This document shows, one piece after another, positions 1-11,009 of a stretch of DNA of 47,754 nucleotides. Below the pieces are notes generated by a model that was not told where the DNA came from, searched no databases, and was given only the letters and a program-made list of their open reading frames with translations. The translations under genes and the position numbers were made by a program. This DNA is from Ectocarpus siliculosus (Eukaryota; Sar; Phaeophyceae; Ectocarpales; Ectocarpaceae), in assembly GCA_000310025.1 (NCBI GenBank), contig FN648075.1, forward strand, positions 42,125-89,878, written 5' to 3'. How positions within the stretch are numbered: position 1 is the stretch's first letter; the number at the start of each line of letters is the position of its first letter.

Positions 1-727
1 TCAAAAAGGGGTCCCCCCTCTCCCCCCTTTTTCCCGGGGGGTTGGGGGGGGGGGGGCTAGGATGCTGTGGTGACGAGCTTCGCGGGCCCCCCTGCACGCG
101 CTCGGCAAGAAGGAGGATGGAGAGGGGGTGTAGAGAACGCGCACGCCTGGAAAAGGAGGCATCTCTCTTCCCGCGACGGAGAGTTGTGTGCGCGACGTGG
201 GTGGGGCAAAAGCCACACCACGATCAGCCGTCGGTGTATAGATGGGTGAAAGACCCTTTTGTGTGGTACATACGTGTGTCGTTTTTCGGTGGCGGTAGGT
301 CATCAAGGAGCGTTTCGTTGTCTGCGATCGTCGAGCTCTTCGTGGAGGCGGTCGTCGAGCGAGAAAATTTTGCTGCAAGCGGCGTGGTCCTAATTATTAG
401 TCGGGAGAGAGAGAGAGAACATGCGCCTGCATGCTGCGGCTGTTCTCCCGAAAACGTTTACAGAGCTTTGTTTTGGCTCCGCACTATATATGTCCTGTCG
501 TGTTTGGGCTCTTCCGCTGCGTTCCGAAGCTAGCTTTCTTGTTCTTTCGCTGTTTTCGTCTTTTTGCCAAGCGTTTATTGTCTTTTCCGAAGTGTCATTT
601 TTATTATTATTTTCCACGAAGTTTGGAAGGTAACTCTCTGACAAACAACGAGGGGGCGACACCGGTCGCTTCCCTCTCTCATCTAGAATCCAAGTTCCCT
701 TTCATGTCAACTGGCCGGGCCTAACAA
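1..727. other. Left edge, no convincing gene
   Basis: This stretch holds homopolymer-rich sequence at the extreme left (runs of C then G near 1-55) and short open frames without family resemblance. I see no coding exon with splice sites and no RNA gene here. It is the region downstream of the DIRS-like element, which is read on the minus strand. Confidence 0.4.
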
Positions 728-809
728 AATGCCGTCTCAGTATACCGAGACCCCCAATGGTACTCTACCATTGACATCCACCAACATCGACGTTTAGTGG
801 GACGGCATT
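728..809. repeat. Cloverleaf-like inverted repeat beside the DIRS element
   Basis: An outer 9-bp stem (AATGCCGTC at 728-736 with GACGGCATT at 801-809) encloses three smaller hairpins: GTCTC/GAGAC at 734-751, a perfect CAATGGTA/TACCATTG at 755-773, and a weaker one near 776-800. It lies about 30 bp beyond the end of the tyrosine recombinase gene (minus strand). It may be a terminal or internal-complementary structure of the DIRS-like element. DIRS elements are known to use unusual repeat termini, but I could not identify a matching partner at the other end. Confidence 0.55.
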
Positions 810-839
810 CTGTCTCCCTTGCCCGTACCTTCGTGTATG

Positions 840-1971
840 CTAGCCCTTCTTCTGCTCCGTCTTCCTTCCCTTTGCTAGTTTACGGGATACTATGTCTACG
901 TCCACCATACTGTCCCGAGTATATATCTTGAACGTACCGGAACCTTCCTTCCATCTACCCACTCTCTGTATAATTCTATCCGGTACGTCTCCTCCCGCTG
1001 CCAACGTGGTGGCGGCCCCGATCCTCAACGAATGCAAGCCAACCTGCCTTGGGTCGCCACCTACCTTCTCCACAATCTGGCGAAGGGCGCTAAGAGCTTT
1101 GGAATATCCCCAAACCTTAACCGTATTGATTGCTCCTGCTGCAGCGAAACGAGCACAGAGGGGCGTTCTCAGGCAAAGCAAGATGGCACGCCATCAATTC
1201 CACCAACACCGCCACGGCACCGCCACCGGCACCAATCTGAGAACTCCCGCCTCGTGCTACATCGCGCACTCGTGTAACGTATGCCCCCATTTCCGACTGA
1301 TCTCCCTTGTGGCCACGAAACCGAACCCGAACACCCGTAGCCTTGTGCCAGTGCAACGGGGGTAACACGTGCTCCCCGTCGGAAAACTCGACGTCGCTCC
1401 GCCGCAAACAATGCACCTGGTGGCAGTGTCCCGACATCGTGGCAAAAATCTCATCCGAACGCGCCACCAGAAAATACAACAACACCAAGCATAGCCACAG
1501 GACCTACCGCCCGTCCCCCACAACGCCGTCAGCTGCTGTCCCTCCAACAGCGTCTCTCACGAGACGGGAACACGACTCCGACGTTTCGTATCCGCTCGCA
1601 CGTGGGCACGTGCAACACCCAACAAACTCCGTTTGATGAGGGGCTCACTGGTCGGCAACTCAATCCTGCCTATAGACGCGATGAAAATACTGTACAGCGG
1701 CCAGCTTGCCGGAAATGGTCGATGCAACGTTACCCTTATCTGCACAACGCCACGCCACAAACTCCAGGAGTGCTTGTCCCAGCACCGTATCGTCCGCCTC
1801 CCCCGAGAGGTACTCCGACTCGCCAATCAACCCGCGAAAAGCACACCAAGCCCGCCAACCCGACATGTAAGTTCTTCGAGACGACTGCGCAACTGACTCG
1901 CGGACGTACTCACGGCTAAGACGCCGGTACAAAGATCGGCGACCTCCGGGTCCAAGACCTGTTGGCGCCAC
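840..1971 (-). pseudogene. DIRS tyrosine recombinase, frameshifted
   Basis: Three or more reading frames together cover a tyrosine recombinase. The N-terminal helical, core-binding-like part is at 1971-1660 (residues such as SSRRTYMSGWRAWCAF). The segment with ARSDEI, DVEF and RGHKGDQ is at 1488-1180, and the catalytic box HSLRIGAATTLAAGG with GRW and a following Tyr (FKIYTR) is at 1181-840. In the family these supply the R...H-x-x-R...H/W...Y active site, which integrates the circular DIRS intermediate without target duplication. The module is split across frames, so no full-length protein can be made from this copy. Confidence 0.75.
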
Positions 1972-2447
1972 GCGACATTGGGACGGGACAGGCGAAGGTG
2001 TGCGTCAATGGTCTCCGGCTCCGATCGTGAAATACCATCTGCAACCGTGTTATCGACACCCTTAACATGAGCCGCCTCAAAGCACCACCCACTGCCCATC
2101 TCCAAACAACCGAGCATACGCATAAGTGCCCCCGAGGGGGGCTCGCTGCCCCCCCGACACTTGTTCACCCAAGCCACACTCGAGGAGTTGTCTCCCATCA
2201 TACGGATGCTATTGCGAGCGTAGTCCGGCCTCATGTCCGATTGCACAATAAACACCCAGGCGCCAACCACCATCGCGAGGAGTTCGAGCGTGTTGATGCT
2301 CAAATAATCGCGCACCTCAGCCTGCTGGCGAAACCTCTCCCGCACTTCCTGACTGAATTCGAAACGCCACCATACTCCCGAACGGAATTCAGCATGCAAG
2401 AAATACCCCCCCATGGCATCACCAGATGCATCTGACCACAAAAACAC
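1827..2447 (-). pseudogene. DIRS RNase H domain
   Basis: An open frame of about 206 codons carries the four acidic positions expected of a retroelement RNase H: Asp in WSDASGDAMGGYF, Glu in INTLELLAMVV, Asp in MMGDNSSSVAW, and Asp in HVKGVDNTVADGISR. It would degrade the RNA strand of the RNA-DNA hybrid during reverse transcription. The frame is offset from the upstream RT frame, with a break near 2450 in an A/C-rich stretch. In a functional element it would be fused to the RT. The frame overlaps the start of the recombinase at 1971. Confidence 0.75.
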
Positions 2448-4082
2448 GAATATGGTTGATCGAAAAACAAAAAAGTGGGGCTGTTAACAACCGCGACGGC
2501 GACCCCAAGCCCCCTTCTACCATCAGACGCCAAAACTGCATATCCGCATGAAACTCGGGACCTATCCGCTTCCGCTCCTGCCCCCGGGCTGTCAATTGCA
2601 CCGGCGGTAGCCCCAACTGGTTGAGCATACGGCGAACAAAATATTTACCAGGCCGCACGACTTCACAGTTATGTAACGGCGAACCAATCACCCCCCGCAA
2701 CTCGGACTCAGAAGCACAGTGGCGTGTGGGGGGCCAATCGCGGATTGTCGCCCGCAGCCGTGCCAGCTTGTCTGTGGGAACCGAAATCGTCATAGCTACC
2801 CTATCAATGTCCCACCCTAGCACACACAACCGTGTTTGCCACGAAGAGAGTTTACGCGGAGACAGCAGGGGGGGGTCTCCAGGCCCTCGTGCGCCAAACA
2901 CACGGAAATGGTCCGATGCACATGACGCGGAAGCTACTTTACACCGTGCGCCAGTCGGAGTCCACATGACTTCGACAAGGATACCATCGTCTACATAGAA
3001 CTTCACGAAAAACGAGTCGGAACGACCGCCTCCCGAACCGGGGGGAATGCGACACCCAGGGGGAAAGGGGGGTGACGTCTCCCGTTCGCCAGGCGAGGGG
3101 ACCTCAACATGGTCCGTGGCTCTATGTCCTAGCTCGGTAACGACTGCATTAGCCAACGACGTGTGATTGTGAGAGTGCTCCAACGCCGCAGTCACGACAC
3201 AAAAATTGCCAGGCGAATTGCGTCACCCAAACACCAAGCGAGAATCTACCACGACCAAGTCTCCAACCGAGTAACCAAACACGGGAGCTCCCGACCATTG
3301 GACCGCTACCTGCCGAAACGCGTCAGTAACGTCAATCTTACTTAACACGATCCGGGCCGACGGACCGTACTTCCTCCGCAGCCATAAAATGCGCCACACA
3401 ACGTCCGCAACACGTTACCTAACGCGACCTTCGGCGCCACCTCCGAATCCGTATCGGCATTGGCACTACGCGACGGGGGGGAGCATTCAAACGTCAAGTC
3501 ATTGATAATACGAGTTTTGCTGGGCGACACGACCACGCCCAGCGGGGACAACCGCAACCCCGGAATCGATTCTGCGTCGTTCCGCGGGAACACAAACGCC
3601 CGCCCGAACCGCACGTCATCAAACACTTTTCTGAGAATGGTGTCGGAGTGTGGGGCTACACTACGGTGGTTACCATACGACAGCGCCTCTGCAATTTCGG
3701 AAGATCCACACACGGGCACGACGGCGCCACGCTCCACAATAGCGGCGACGGTCTCTGTTTGAGGAAACCCCTTCATGCGTCCAAACCAAAACCGAATAAA
3801 ATCAGGCCGCACCCGCGGCACTCCGATGCCGTTTTCAATGGCTTGCATGCATTCAAAGCGTCCCCCGTGCCGACGTAAAAACCTAAAGCCTTTCACCGCG
3901 ATCTGCGCAAGTATGGTGGCACGTGGCGTTCCCTGCTCGACGTTCTGAGACATAGCATGTACCATGGAAACAATACGCCGAACGTCATGGCAATCTAAAG
4001 TACCAACCCCACCTCGGGTCACCGCAGTAGCCGCCCTCGGTCGCAGGAGGTTCGTGCCCGAGCCCGAGATCACGCCCCCCAC
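2419..4082 (-). pseudogene. DIRS reverse transcriptase, broken
   Basis: The N-terminal RT part is open from 4082 to 3342 (motifs such as SPLGVVVSPSKTRIINDLTF). The palm A motif KIDVTDAFRQV lies near 3340-3300 in a different frame, followed by an in-frame TGA at about 3220. The catalytic C motif YVDDGIL lies near 2990 in the frame 3195-2419, and the WDIDRVAM connection region follows. This is an RNA-directed DNA polymerase of the DIRS/gypsy-related type. At least one frameshift and one stop codon interrupt it, so I call it a pseudogene. Confidence 0.8.
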
Positions 4083-4130
4083 GACATCTAAAGACGGCTC
4101 TCCCCCCCCCGGGGGGCAGGGCCCGCACCC

Positions 4131-4812
4131 CTATTCGTCGGTATCGCCCCCCGCGCCGCTGCCGCCGCCGCCACCGCCTTTCGTGCTGCCGCGAGTCTTC
4201 GAACCGACCAACACCGCCTTGGCCCGTTTCGCCGTGGGGGCGTCGGCGGGAGCGGCGTCGGCGTCGGCGGTGGAGGGGGTACCTTTCGAATCGCCGTCGT
4301 CGGCGTGCCCACCAGGGTCGCCCCCTCCTTTGCCACCCTCCCCGCCAGTCTTCCGTTTCGCCACATGCTGGAATATGCATTTCTCTCCATACCGGCAGAA
4401 CCCCTTCCGAGTAAACTGGTAGCACGTCCCTTGCTTCTTGGTCGCACTGCCCGCCCCCGCGGCACCCGCCGCGGCGGCCGATGACCGGCCGGACTTGCCC
4501 TGTACCATGGAATTGATCAGCCCCCCCGACCGGAGATATGCCGTGAACTTGGGGAATTCTGGGATGGGGGCGACCGGAAGAGCCTCAGACGGCGGAGGTA
4601 GAACGTGGCGCCGCTGCATTTCGTCCGAAAACAGCTGCACGTCGCGTACGTACGATTCCATATCCTTACCGAGGAACTTCAAGATGATGTCTCGGTTGTG
4701 TTGCTCTTGTATGGCGGCGTAATTCTCCCGAGCGTGACGCTCCACCGCGCCGATGACCATCTTGAACGCATGGTCTATACTATCCGACAACACTAGCTCC
4801 CGGAACAGAATG
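4131..4812 (-). CDS. DIRS Gag-like protein with CCCH zinc finger
   Basis: The frame is open from just after a stop near 4812 to the stop at 4131, with no obvious ATG at its beginning; the first in-frame ATG is near 4760. The N-terminal half is helical and charged. A low-complexity Ala/Gly segment follows, then a C-x8-C-x5-C-x3-H finger (CYQFTRKGFCRYGEKCIFQH) near 4440-4380, and an acidic, Gly-rich tail ending in TDE. In DIRS-like elements the first ORF is a nucleic-acid-binding Gag analogue, and a CCCH finger instead of a CCHC knuckle is distinctive. It lies immediately upstream of the RT frame. Confidence 0.65.
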
Positions 4813-4830
4813 TCCTAAACCAGCAGCTGG

Positions 4831-7800
4831 CAGTGTTGTCCAATCGTATGTCTAGCAGTCCCTGTGCTCCCAGCACTGCTGATGCTTCAACGTGATCGGG
4901 CGCAAACGGAATGTCCTGCGAGCAGCTGCCTTATCTCGGCGCGCATGCCTCCTCTCCTGCAAGCGCGCAGACATACTCCTTGCCATATAATATAAATGCC
5001 CACTTCTTCTATCAACTCCAATAAGCACCAATTTCAGACTCCTCCCCCCTTTGGTAGGATCCATCTGAAATACTCGCTTTTTTTTTTGTGTGTCCATTTC
5101 GTTTGTCGGTTTTGCTGTCGTCGTCTTTGAACAAAGCAAAGTCGCACGGCGAGTCTTGTAATAAAGTATGACTGTCTGAAGATATCAGTGTACATCTGGA
5201 CTGACTGCTGTGGGTGTTTTGAGTCCAAGGTTTGTTTCGCTGGCCCCGTGTCGGCATACAACCAAAATATGAAACACTGTGAAATTGTTGCTACTTTTGG
5301 ACTCTTGTCTGTGGATAGCAATGAAATGTTGTGGGTTTTGTAAGAAAACTATATGAACAAAATATATCACGGAAATAACTAAATCAGCGATAACATGGTC
5401 TTCTTCGACTCACTTCTTTTCGTTAACGGGTGCACCCCGTCCTCCACGTCTCACCCACTACTAATCATGTTCGAACAGCTCTATCGTCCCTATGCCATTG
5501 GTAAGTGGGAGGCGGGATCGAACCGAATCCGCGGGTGTTTGCCATCAAAAGTCAGACATGTCGTATCTCTTCGTCGACACGCCAATATAATACATTGGTA
5601 GAAGAGAACCGTCCTTCATACACTTTGGGGAGACCTGACGCTGTTTTATTCACTTGAATAAGGGCATCCCCATCATTAATTGTCGTTTCCATCAATATTT
5701 TCCGTCTACTTATATGCATAGATGTTCGTGATCGTCGGCAGCTTGTATGCCTCCCGTCATTCCGCGACGGCACAAGCTATCACATCTAACAGTCACGACC
5801 GTAATTCATCCACAGCACACGATTGTTGCCAAACCCTCGATCGCGAAAGAACACACTGCTATTGTAGCACCACCACGTGGTTGTTGTTCAAGCACACGCA
5901 GGCTCTTCTTCTCGCGGAGGATGGACGTTCAGAGTGGGGTGGGAGCAGCTGCTCTTTCCCTCGAGACACTCTCACCATGTTTCATCTCTTGTTTACCCTT
6001 CCTTCTAGAACACGCCCGCTCGGACGGAGCTAAAACCCTCACCCCCCTACAAGCACTTCCAACACCGACGACGACTGCATCTCTCAACAAGTCGCCCCCC
6101 TACCCTCGGACAACGTCATGACCTATCCCCCCCAATGTCCAAACAACGTTGCCCCGAAAACTCAGTATCACTCTTCGTCCCAGGGGGTTGGTTAAGATCA
6201 AGGCAGCAGGTCCGAATAGCGGGCATACTCCCACAAAACGTTGCACGCGAACAGGGTGGGGTGGGTGTCGTTCCGAATTGCACACCGCACGAAAAGGGCA
6301 CCAAGAGGGAGAGAACCGTGAGCAAGGAATTGAAGGACACACGAAACAACAAGTGTTTCCTGGCACAAGCAAGGTAAGAGAATGAATGAATGCCAGCGAA
6401 GCACATGACACGGGGGAGGAATCCGCCCACAAACAGTGCTGAGTTTGGTCTCGTAGCAGCCAGTGCTCAAGAATTGACACAAACGAATGCGATCTACGAA
6501 AATTCAAAAATACAAAGCATAAAACTCATGCAGACAAAAAACCGGCCCCGTTCATAAACACCCTCTTCAAAAAATAGGTTGTGTAAGACGTAAGTATCTT
6601 AAATTGTGTAAGAAATCGTCGAGTTCAGCCGCCTGCACTGCACTAAATCTTATCGGTGGCTAGTTGAAGCAGGCAAGCCTGTTGAATGATGGTAAGGCTT
6701 GGAGTCTTGCTCAAGGTAGGTTTTTCTTACGAGAGGGCTGACACGTTACATACGACACACATCCATCCCAAAAAATAATCGTTGCATGTGCCTGCATAAT
6801 AATATTATACTGCTACCATACCACATCTATCTCTCGCACCACGCTCGCGAGATGAGAACAAAAGAAAGAGTGCTCTAGAAGAGACACGAACAATGCAAAT
6901 ATCAATGGCCATGAAAATGGTCATGATGCCGATGATGATACCGTCGGAACGGCACCACCACCCACTCACTCACACCCACCGCCCACCAGACAAAGAAACA
7001 GAACACCCCAACCTTCTCGCCCAGTAGGCGAAATAACACAATGACAAAAAACGAGTAAAGTTTGTTCCCGGCACGGCCACAGCAGCAGCATGATTCAATG
7101 CAACATGCGCCACACGTCAACCACCAACACTCCAACAGCAACAGCGTAAATACAAACAGCATCATACACACCATCACCTCGTCGGCTTTGAGAGGGCGGT
7201 CGCTGAAGGGAACAGGTGGCCCAATGGGACACATTGGACGGTGTATCCACGCCGAGCACAAACACCATGCATCACAACGACAACGAAAAACCCTACGGCA
7301 AAACAGCATTTGATTGGCCTAAAACGAAGAACGAAAAACGCACTCGGACGGGACCGTGATGCACTACAGGTAGCACAAATGTTCGCCTGCCGGGATATTA
7401 CATGTTCGGAAGAACTCTATCGTGCGGAATATGCCGTGCATACTATAATAGTAAGGGATCACATTCTTTTAACGCCCCCCCCCCCCCCCCAGAAAATAAA
7501 TTAAAGTCATACGTAGCTGTCATCCGTACGCAAGGAAGTAAGCACAAGATGCCGAACACCCTTAGCAGGATGCAGCTCACCCTTCATGCGACTCGCCAAA
7601 TACCTCACGGCGCTTCGCGCTTGGTGATGTGAGAGCCTGGTCCGGTGCGAACCCGGCGTGCTCCGTCCCGGCTTTGTAGGGATGCGAGGTCAATGGTCAA
7701 ACGACTACGGCATGCACGACTATGAGTACACCCCCCCCCCCCCCCCCCCAAGATTGGCCATCGGTGATCGGTCCTGTGGGACAAATGCCCCGTCCTCTCG

Positions 7801-8541
7801 AGGACGCGTGGTCAATGGTCTAACCGCTAAGGCATGCAAAACAAAAGAGTACGCCAGAGTACGCCTTCCCCCCCCGCCGCTTCGAAGTGTATGCTTCTGT
7901 TGTTGTCCCTATCCCCCTCCCCTGCCCCTCAAACTCAAATCTTCCCTCCACTACTCCCGAAAAAACGTCTGGGTGAATGATCAAGGGGTTTTCGGGTGAT
8001 GGAATGATTTCACGACACGTACACGCCCTAGCGGAACCCAACCTTGACTGAAGTAATAATACCTACCCCGGGGTTGTAGAACAGCTTGAGGCGCTGTATG
8101 CCCAAACCACACACCGACAAAAAGAACAAAAATATAGCAACAACATCGGCACCAGGAGCCCGGTGGGGAATTGACAAGGTTTGATCAAACGTCCATCACG
8201 GCGGGGGCTTGGTAGACTGAGACCTTCACCGTGACTACTACCCTTGGAACATGGCGCCAGGATTCCAGAGCCGGCCACCACGTCTTTGTTGTTGAGTGGT
8301 TTTGCGTGCAAAGACAATGAATGATCATCACGCGACAGCAACGGCGACAGCACTAACTTGTTTTCAATTACAGCAAACTTGCGCACCCACTCACGACCGG
8401 CGCACCAGCTCGACAGGTCTGACCCCACAACGTGTAGTGAGCCAATTCCCCGGCCACGGCCACCCAGACGCTCGAGTGAAGCAAACGCTAAAGCCACTAG
8501 ATATCGTCATCCCCCCCCCCCCCCCCCCCCTTACACATTTC
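4831..8541. other. Intergenic stretch with SINE-like copies, no firm gene
   Basis: Between the DIRS element and the TauE/SafE 3' end I found no exon chain I can support. An open minus-strand frame at 7309-6902 encodes a Cys-rich, hydrophobic 135-residue sequence with one or two possible membrane spans, but it has no family resemblance and its codon pattern is not persuasive. Long C homopolymers occur near 7482-7495, 7730-7749 and 8511-8530. The tRNA-like SINE copies are listed separately. Confidence 0.45.
7622..7875 (-). repeat. tRNA-like SINE copies, two adjacent
   Basis: Two related units lie at about 7622-7750 and 7751-7875, and a third copy lies at 36999-37118. On the minus strand each shows an A-box-like stretch (TTAGCGGTTAGACC in the second unit). 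The first unit also has a B-box-like GGGTTCGCACC. All three are bordered by a long C/G homopolymer. Shared words include GGTCCTGTGGGAC and GTCCTCTCGAGGACGC. This is best read as a tRNA-derived short interspersed element family. It is not a functional tRNA gene, because the acceptor stem does not pair. Confidence 0.5.
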
Positions 8542-8688
8542 TCACACTCCCACGGAGCAGATACCATTCTCCTCCTCCCCTCCAGCGGTCGGGTGTATTA
8601 TATCGTAGAGACCGTTGATGCCCATGAGGAACGCGCTCAGGGCCACCACCGACGCAATGGACAGGATGATGAAGCTCGGACGCTTGAA
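8542..8688 (-). CDS. TauE/SafE transporter, terminal exon
   Basis: This is the terminal exon of the gene whose upstream exons lie at 10112-10015 and 46713-46054. It starts after an acceptor (ACAAACAG) at 8689 and ends at a TGA at 8544-8542. It encodes a basic residue cluster (FKRPS) followed by a clear membrane helix (SFIILSIASVVALSAFLMG) and a short hydrophilic tail. The position and sequence match the last transmembrane helix of TauE/SafE proteins, which are predicted anion or sulfite/organosulfonate exporters. An exon encoding about 30-45 residues is expected between this one and the exon ending at 10015. I could not find it. Confidence 0.7.
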   Translation of the reverse strand, partial: FKRPSFIILSIASVVALSAFLMGINGLYDIIHPTAGGEEENGICSVGV

Positions 8689-10014
8689 CTGTTTGTTTTC
8701 CCGTTTTTTTCCCGGTGTTTTTCGCGCCGGTTTTTCGTGTTGTTGTGTTTCGGTTTTTCGAAAACCGATCGTCGAGATGTACCCGGACCAAAGTTGGTGG
8801 AGCAATTTGCGGAGGGAGGGGACGGTTGTGATGGTTTTAGGAACATTTTGGACGGAGAATGATATGCCCGCTCGCCAATATAATGCCTCTACAGGCAGCT
8901 ATGTTCCGACCGGTGGCTCAGTTCAAAGCCTATTTCCGGAGCAAGAGAGTCCGAGAGGTTGCTACGGTGTACATTTACCCCCCTCCCCTTCCTGTCTCGA
9001 AAGGTGGGTGTTCCGGCATTCCTTGAAGCTGATTGGCTTACTTCCGTACCATTAAGTGAGCATCTTGTTGTTTCGTTGCGGCCGGTGTCACTCGAGTCCT
9101 GTATAAAGAAGGGCTCCTTAAGGCTCGTCTCAGTTGATTGATGGTCCTATTATTGCCACGCTCATTGGCTTTTCTCTGTCGAAGTTTGCGCCCACGGCAC
9201 GGAACCACTTCCCGCGACGAGTCTGGCTCTACAGGCCAACGCCGCTTGAAAACGAACAAAATACGGGGGAGCTCCCGCACAGTTGGGACACGAGAGAAGG
9301 AAGCTTATCTTGCGTTCAACTCTCCAGCTTCACGTGGTGCCCAGCTTTTCGTCGGCCCTCCGCCTTTGCTCTAAACCGCCGCTACTCGCTTCCGCTGTGC
9401 GATCATACAGCACCTAACCCTGTGACAGCAGCAGCAAGAACACTCACTGAAAAGGCTCCAACACATCCCGTTTCGACTGTGGGTATTTCTCGAACGGGTA
9501 GTCTTTCTGTGTGTGTATTTGTTTTTCCTGAGAACAAGAGCAAATTAACCATCTCTCACATGCCAACCACCAACACTGGGAGCTAGCCCCTCACAGCGGA
9601 ACGGTAGGCAAGCAGTGCGCACTACCGTCACTGCTGTAGTTTGCGATTTTACATTAGACACGACAACTGCCACGTCATCGGAGCAGCGGCAGCGGATGGG
9701 GGTTATCGGCATCACAGCGGCCATCGTCTCTCGCGACACAAACTCCACGGCCTTATCCGCCCAACGAAGAACCAGTCGTGGTCTCCGAGCTCCCAGGCCG
9801 CGGGGTCATACCCTACTATTCTCATGTTTTCCCCAAGTCTTACAACCCGCCAGGGAGATGGAGAAAGGTGCGATGACGAACTCGATCGGGTGCATCGAGT
9901 ACCACGCCATACCTATTCGTTCGGTGCATGCAACAACGCGTTCTACTCCAGAGCAGCCCCCTTCGGTCCTTGTTCGCCGCAAGGGCCGATTCTGGGTGGT
10001 GGCTTGTTCCTTAC
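8689..10014 (-). other. TauE/SafE intron region, middle exon not found
   Basis: This is the interval between two recognised exons of the transporter gene. One membrane-helix exon is missing from my reconstruction. I scanned the minus strand for a phase-0 exon with consensus ends and hydrophobic content and saw none I would defend. The plus-strand open frames here (for example 9641-10429) have no family resemblance and overlap the minus-strand exon, so I do not annotate them. Confidence 0.4.
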
Positions 10015-10112
10015 CGTTAGCAAGCCGAACACGACGAAGCTAGTGGTTGCGGTGAAGCTGGTGAAGAGGATCATAACCGCGGAGGTGGATGATGAGACCA
10101 TTGGGTGCACCC
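10015..10112 (-). CDS. TauE/SafE transporter, internal exon left of the element
   Basis: The exon starts after the acceptor TATTTCCAG and ends before the donor GTAAGG. Its peptide GVHPMVSSSTSAVMILFTSF followed by TATTSFVVFGLLT is the conserved second-repeat motif of TauE/SafE proteins, which follows the conserved GGGIVKGPLMLEMG segment. That segment ends the exon at 46247-46054 in phase 1, and this exon begins with the two bases that complete a Gly codon. The pair therefore join perfectly although about 36 kb apart. I infer that they belong to one gene interrupted by nested sequence. A second paralogous fragment is the alternative. Confidence 0.75.
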
Positions 10113-10454
10113 CTGGAAATATACGAGTTTGCGTATCACACGTATGCGCGCAGGTTTTGGGAGAGCGGGGCGGCGGGGAGAGAGAAACAGATACAGACCG
10201 GCAGGCCGGCAGACAGAGAAAAGGCAAGGGAAAGACGAACAAACACGGAAATGGAGAGGCACGCACACACACAGGGCAAAGCGAGCGGGGGTCATTGTTG
10301 CGTAAGGAGCGAAACGGGCCTGTCGACGTTCTAACGTCTCGACGCTTTCAATCGCGCGCAACAATGATTACCTGTGCGGCGTCGTCGGTATCGCATTTAA
10401 TTGGTCAAGACTGCAAGACTGCAATGTAGGAGAAAACATGCTGCTTTAGGAGCA

Positions 10455-10459
10455 GGTGG
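10455..10459. other. Target-site duplication, left copy (GGTGG)
   Basis: The pentamer GGTGG immediately precedes the left terminal inverted repeat. The same pentamer immediately follows the right terminal repeat at 31029-31033. A 5-bp duplication is what a cut-and-join insertion would leave. Confidence 0.8.
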
Positions 10460-11009
10460 ACCTACCTTCAGAGAGGCAGCACACACACACATACTTCCTC
10501 CAAAATTTCCGTGAAACAATGGACGCGAGTCTCCTTATTGCCCCCCGCCGTCACAACAACCATCACCAAGAACACAGGGAGGGATCTTCCACCGTGGTTG
10601 ACGGTTCGTCCATAATCGCCGACTTTTTTTGTCGTCCTACTTTTAAATGCTGCGACAACACTACAAAAAGAGAAACTACTATGCCGCCGCCACGGCTCTC
10701 CCGCGGCCCGAGTACCGGTGGTGCTACGCCGAGCAGGTGGACCAGGCCGCTCCCCTGCCCGACAGGAGCAACGGCTGGCGCTACCTGGGCCCTCGGGAGG
10801 GAGAGACCTACAGGCGCCAGGCGGTCTTCGGGGCCGGGTTCCGCCTCCGCCTGCCGTTCCCCCGCCTCTGCCCGGGGCCGGGGCACCGCTGGTTCAACTC
10901 GCACCCGCTCGGCGGGGATCCCGACCTCCCGGACTTCCAGGCCTGGGCGAGGACGATGCTGCGCAGGCGCCTGGTGCACAGAGACGACGCCGACGCCTGG
11001 CGGGCGGCC
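10460..11009 (+). repeat. Left terminal inverted repeat (550 bp)
   Basis: It starts ACCTACCTTCAGAGAGGCAG and continues through a CA microsatellite. It includes the promoter-proximal region and the first 121 codons of the replicase-like ORF, ending at GCGGGCGGCC, after which the arms diverge (11010 T versus the complement of 30478). All predicted peptides from the three compared frames agree between the arms over this length. Confidence 0.92.

Larger units (their letters stand above)
728..4830 (-). mobile_element. Degenerate DIRS-like tyrosine-recombinase retrotransposon
   Basis: On the minus strand the order is Gag-like protein, reverse transcriptase, RNase H, then tyrosine recombinase. This is the DIRS-order arrangement, in which a tyrosine recombinase replaces a DDE integrase. 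All four modules are recognisable by motifs. The coding frames are broken several times: a frameshift near 3340, an in-frame TGA inside the RT near 3220, a frame change near 2450 between RT and RNase H, and shifts inside the recombinase. The copy is therefore very probably dead. The exact ends were not established. I place the right end just upstream of the Gag frame and the left end at the structured repeat at 728-809. Confidence 0.8.

Noticed and set aside
5470-5545. A tRNA gene suggested by GGTTCGATCCC on the minus strand
   Set aside because: No matching acceptor stem or A box at the right distance, so only a chance or decayed B-box-like word.
6902-7309. A Cys-rich 135-residue membrane protein
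   Set aside because: No family resemblance, no start context or neighbouring exons, and repeated Cys and aromatic runs look like translated low-complexity sequence.
9641-10429. A 262-codon plus-strand open frame spanning the left element border
   Set aside because: It overlaps a well-supported TauE/SafE exon on the other strand, crosses toward the element end, and shows no family resemblance or coding character.
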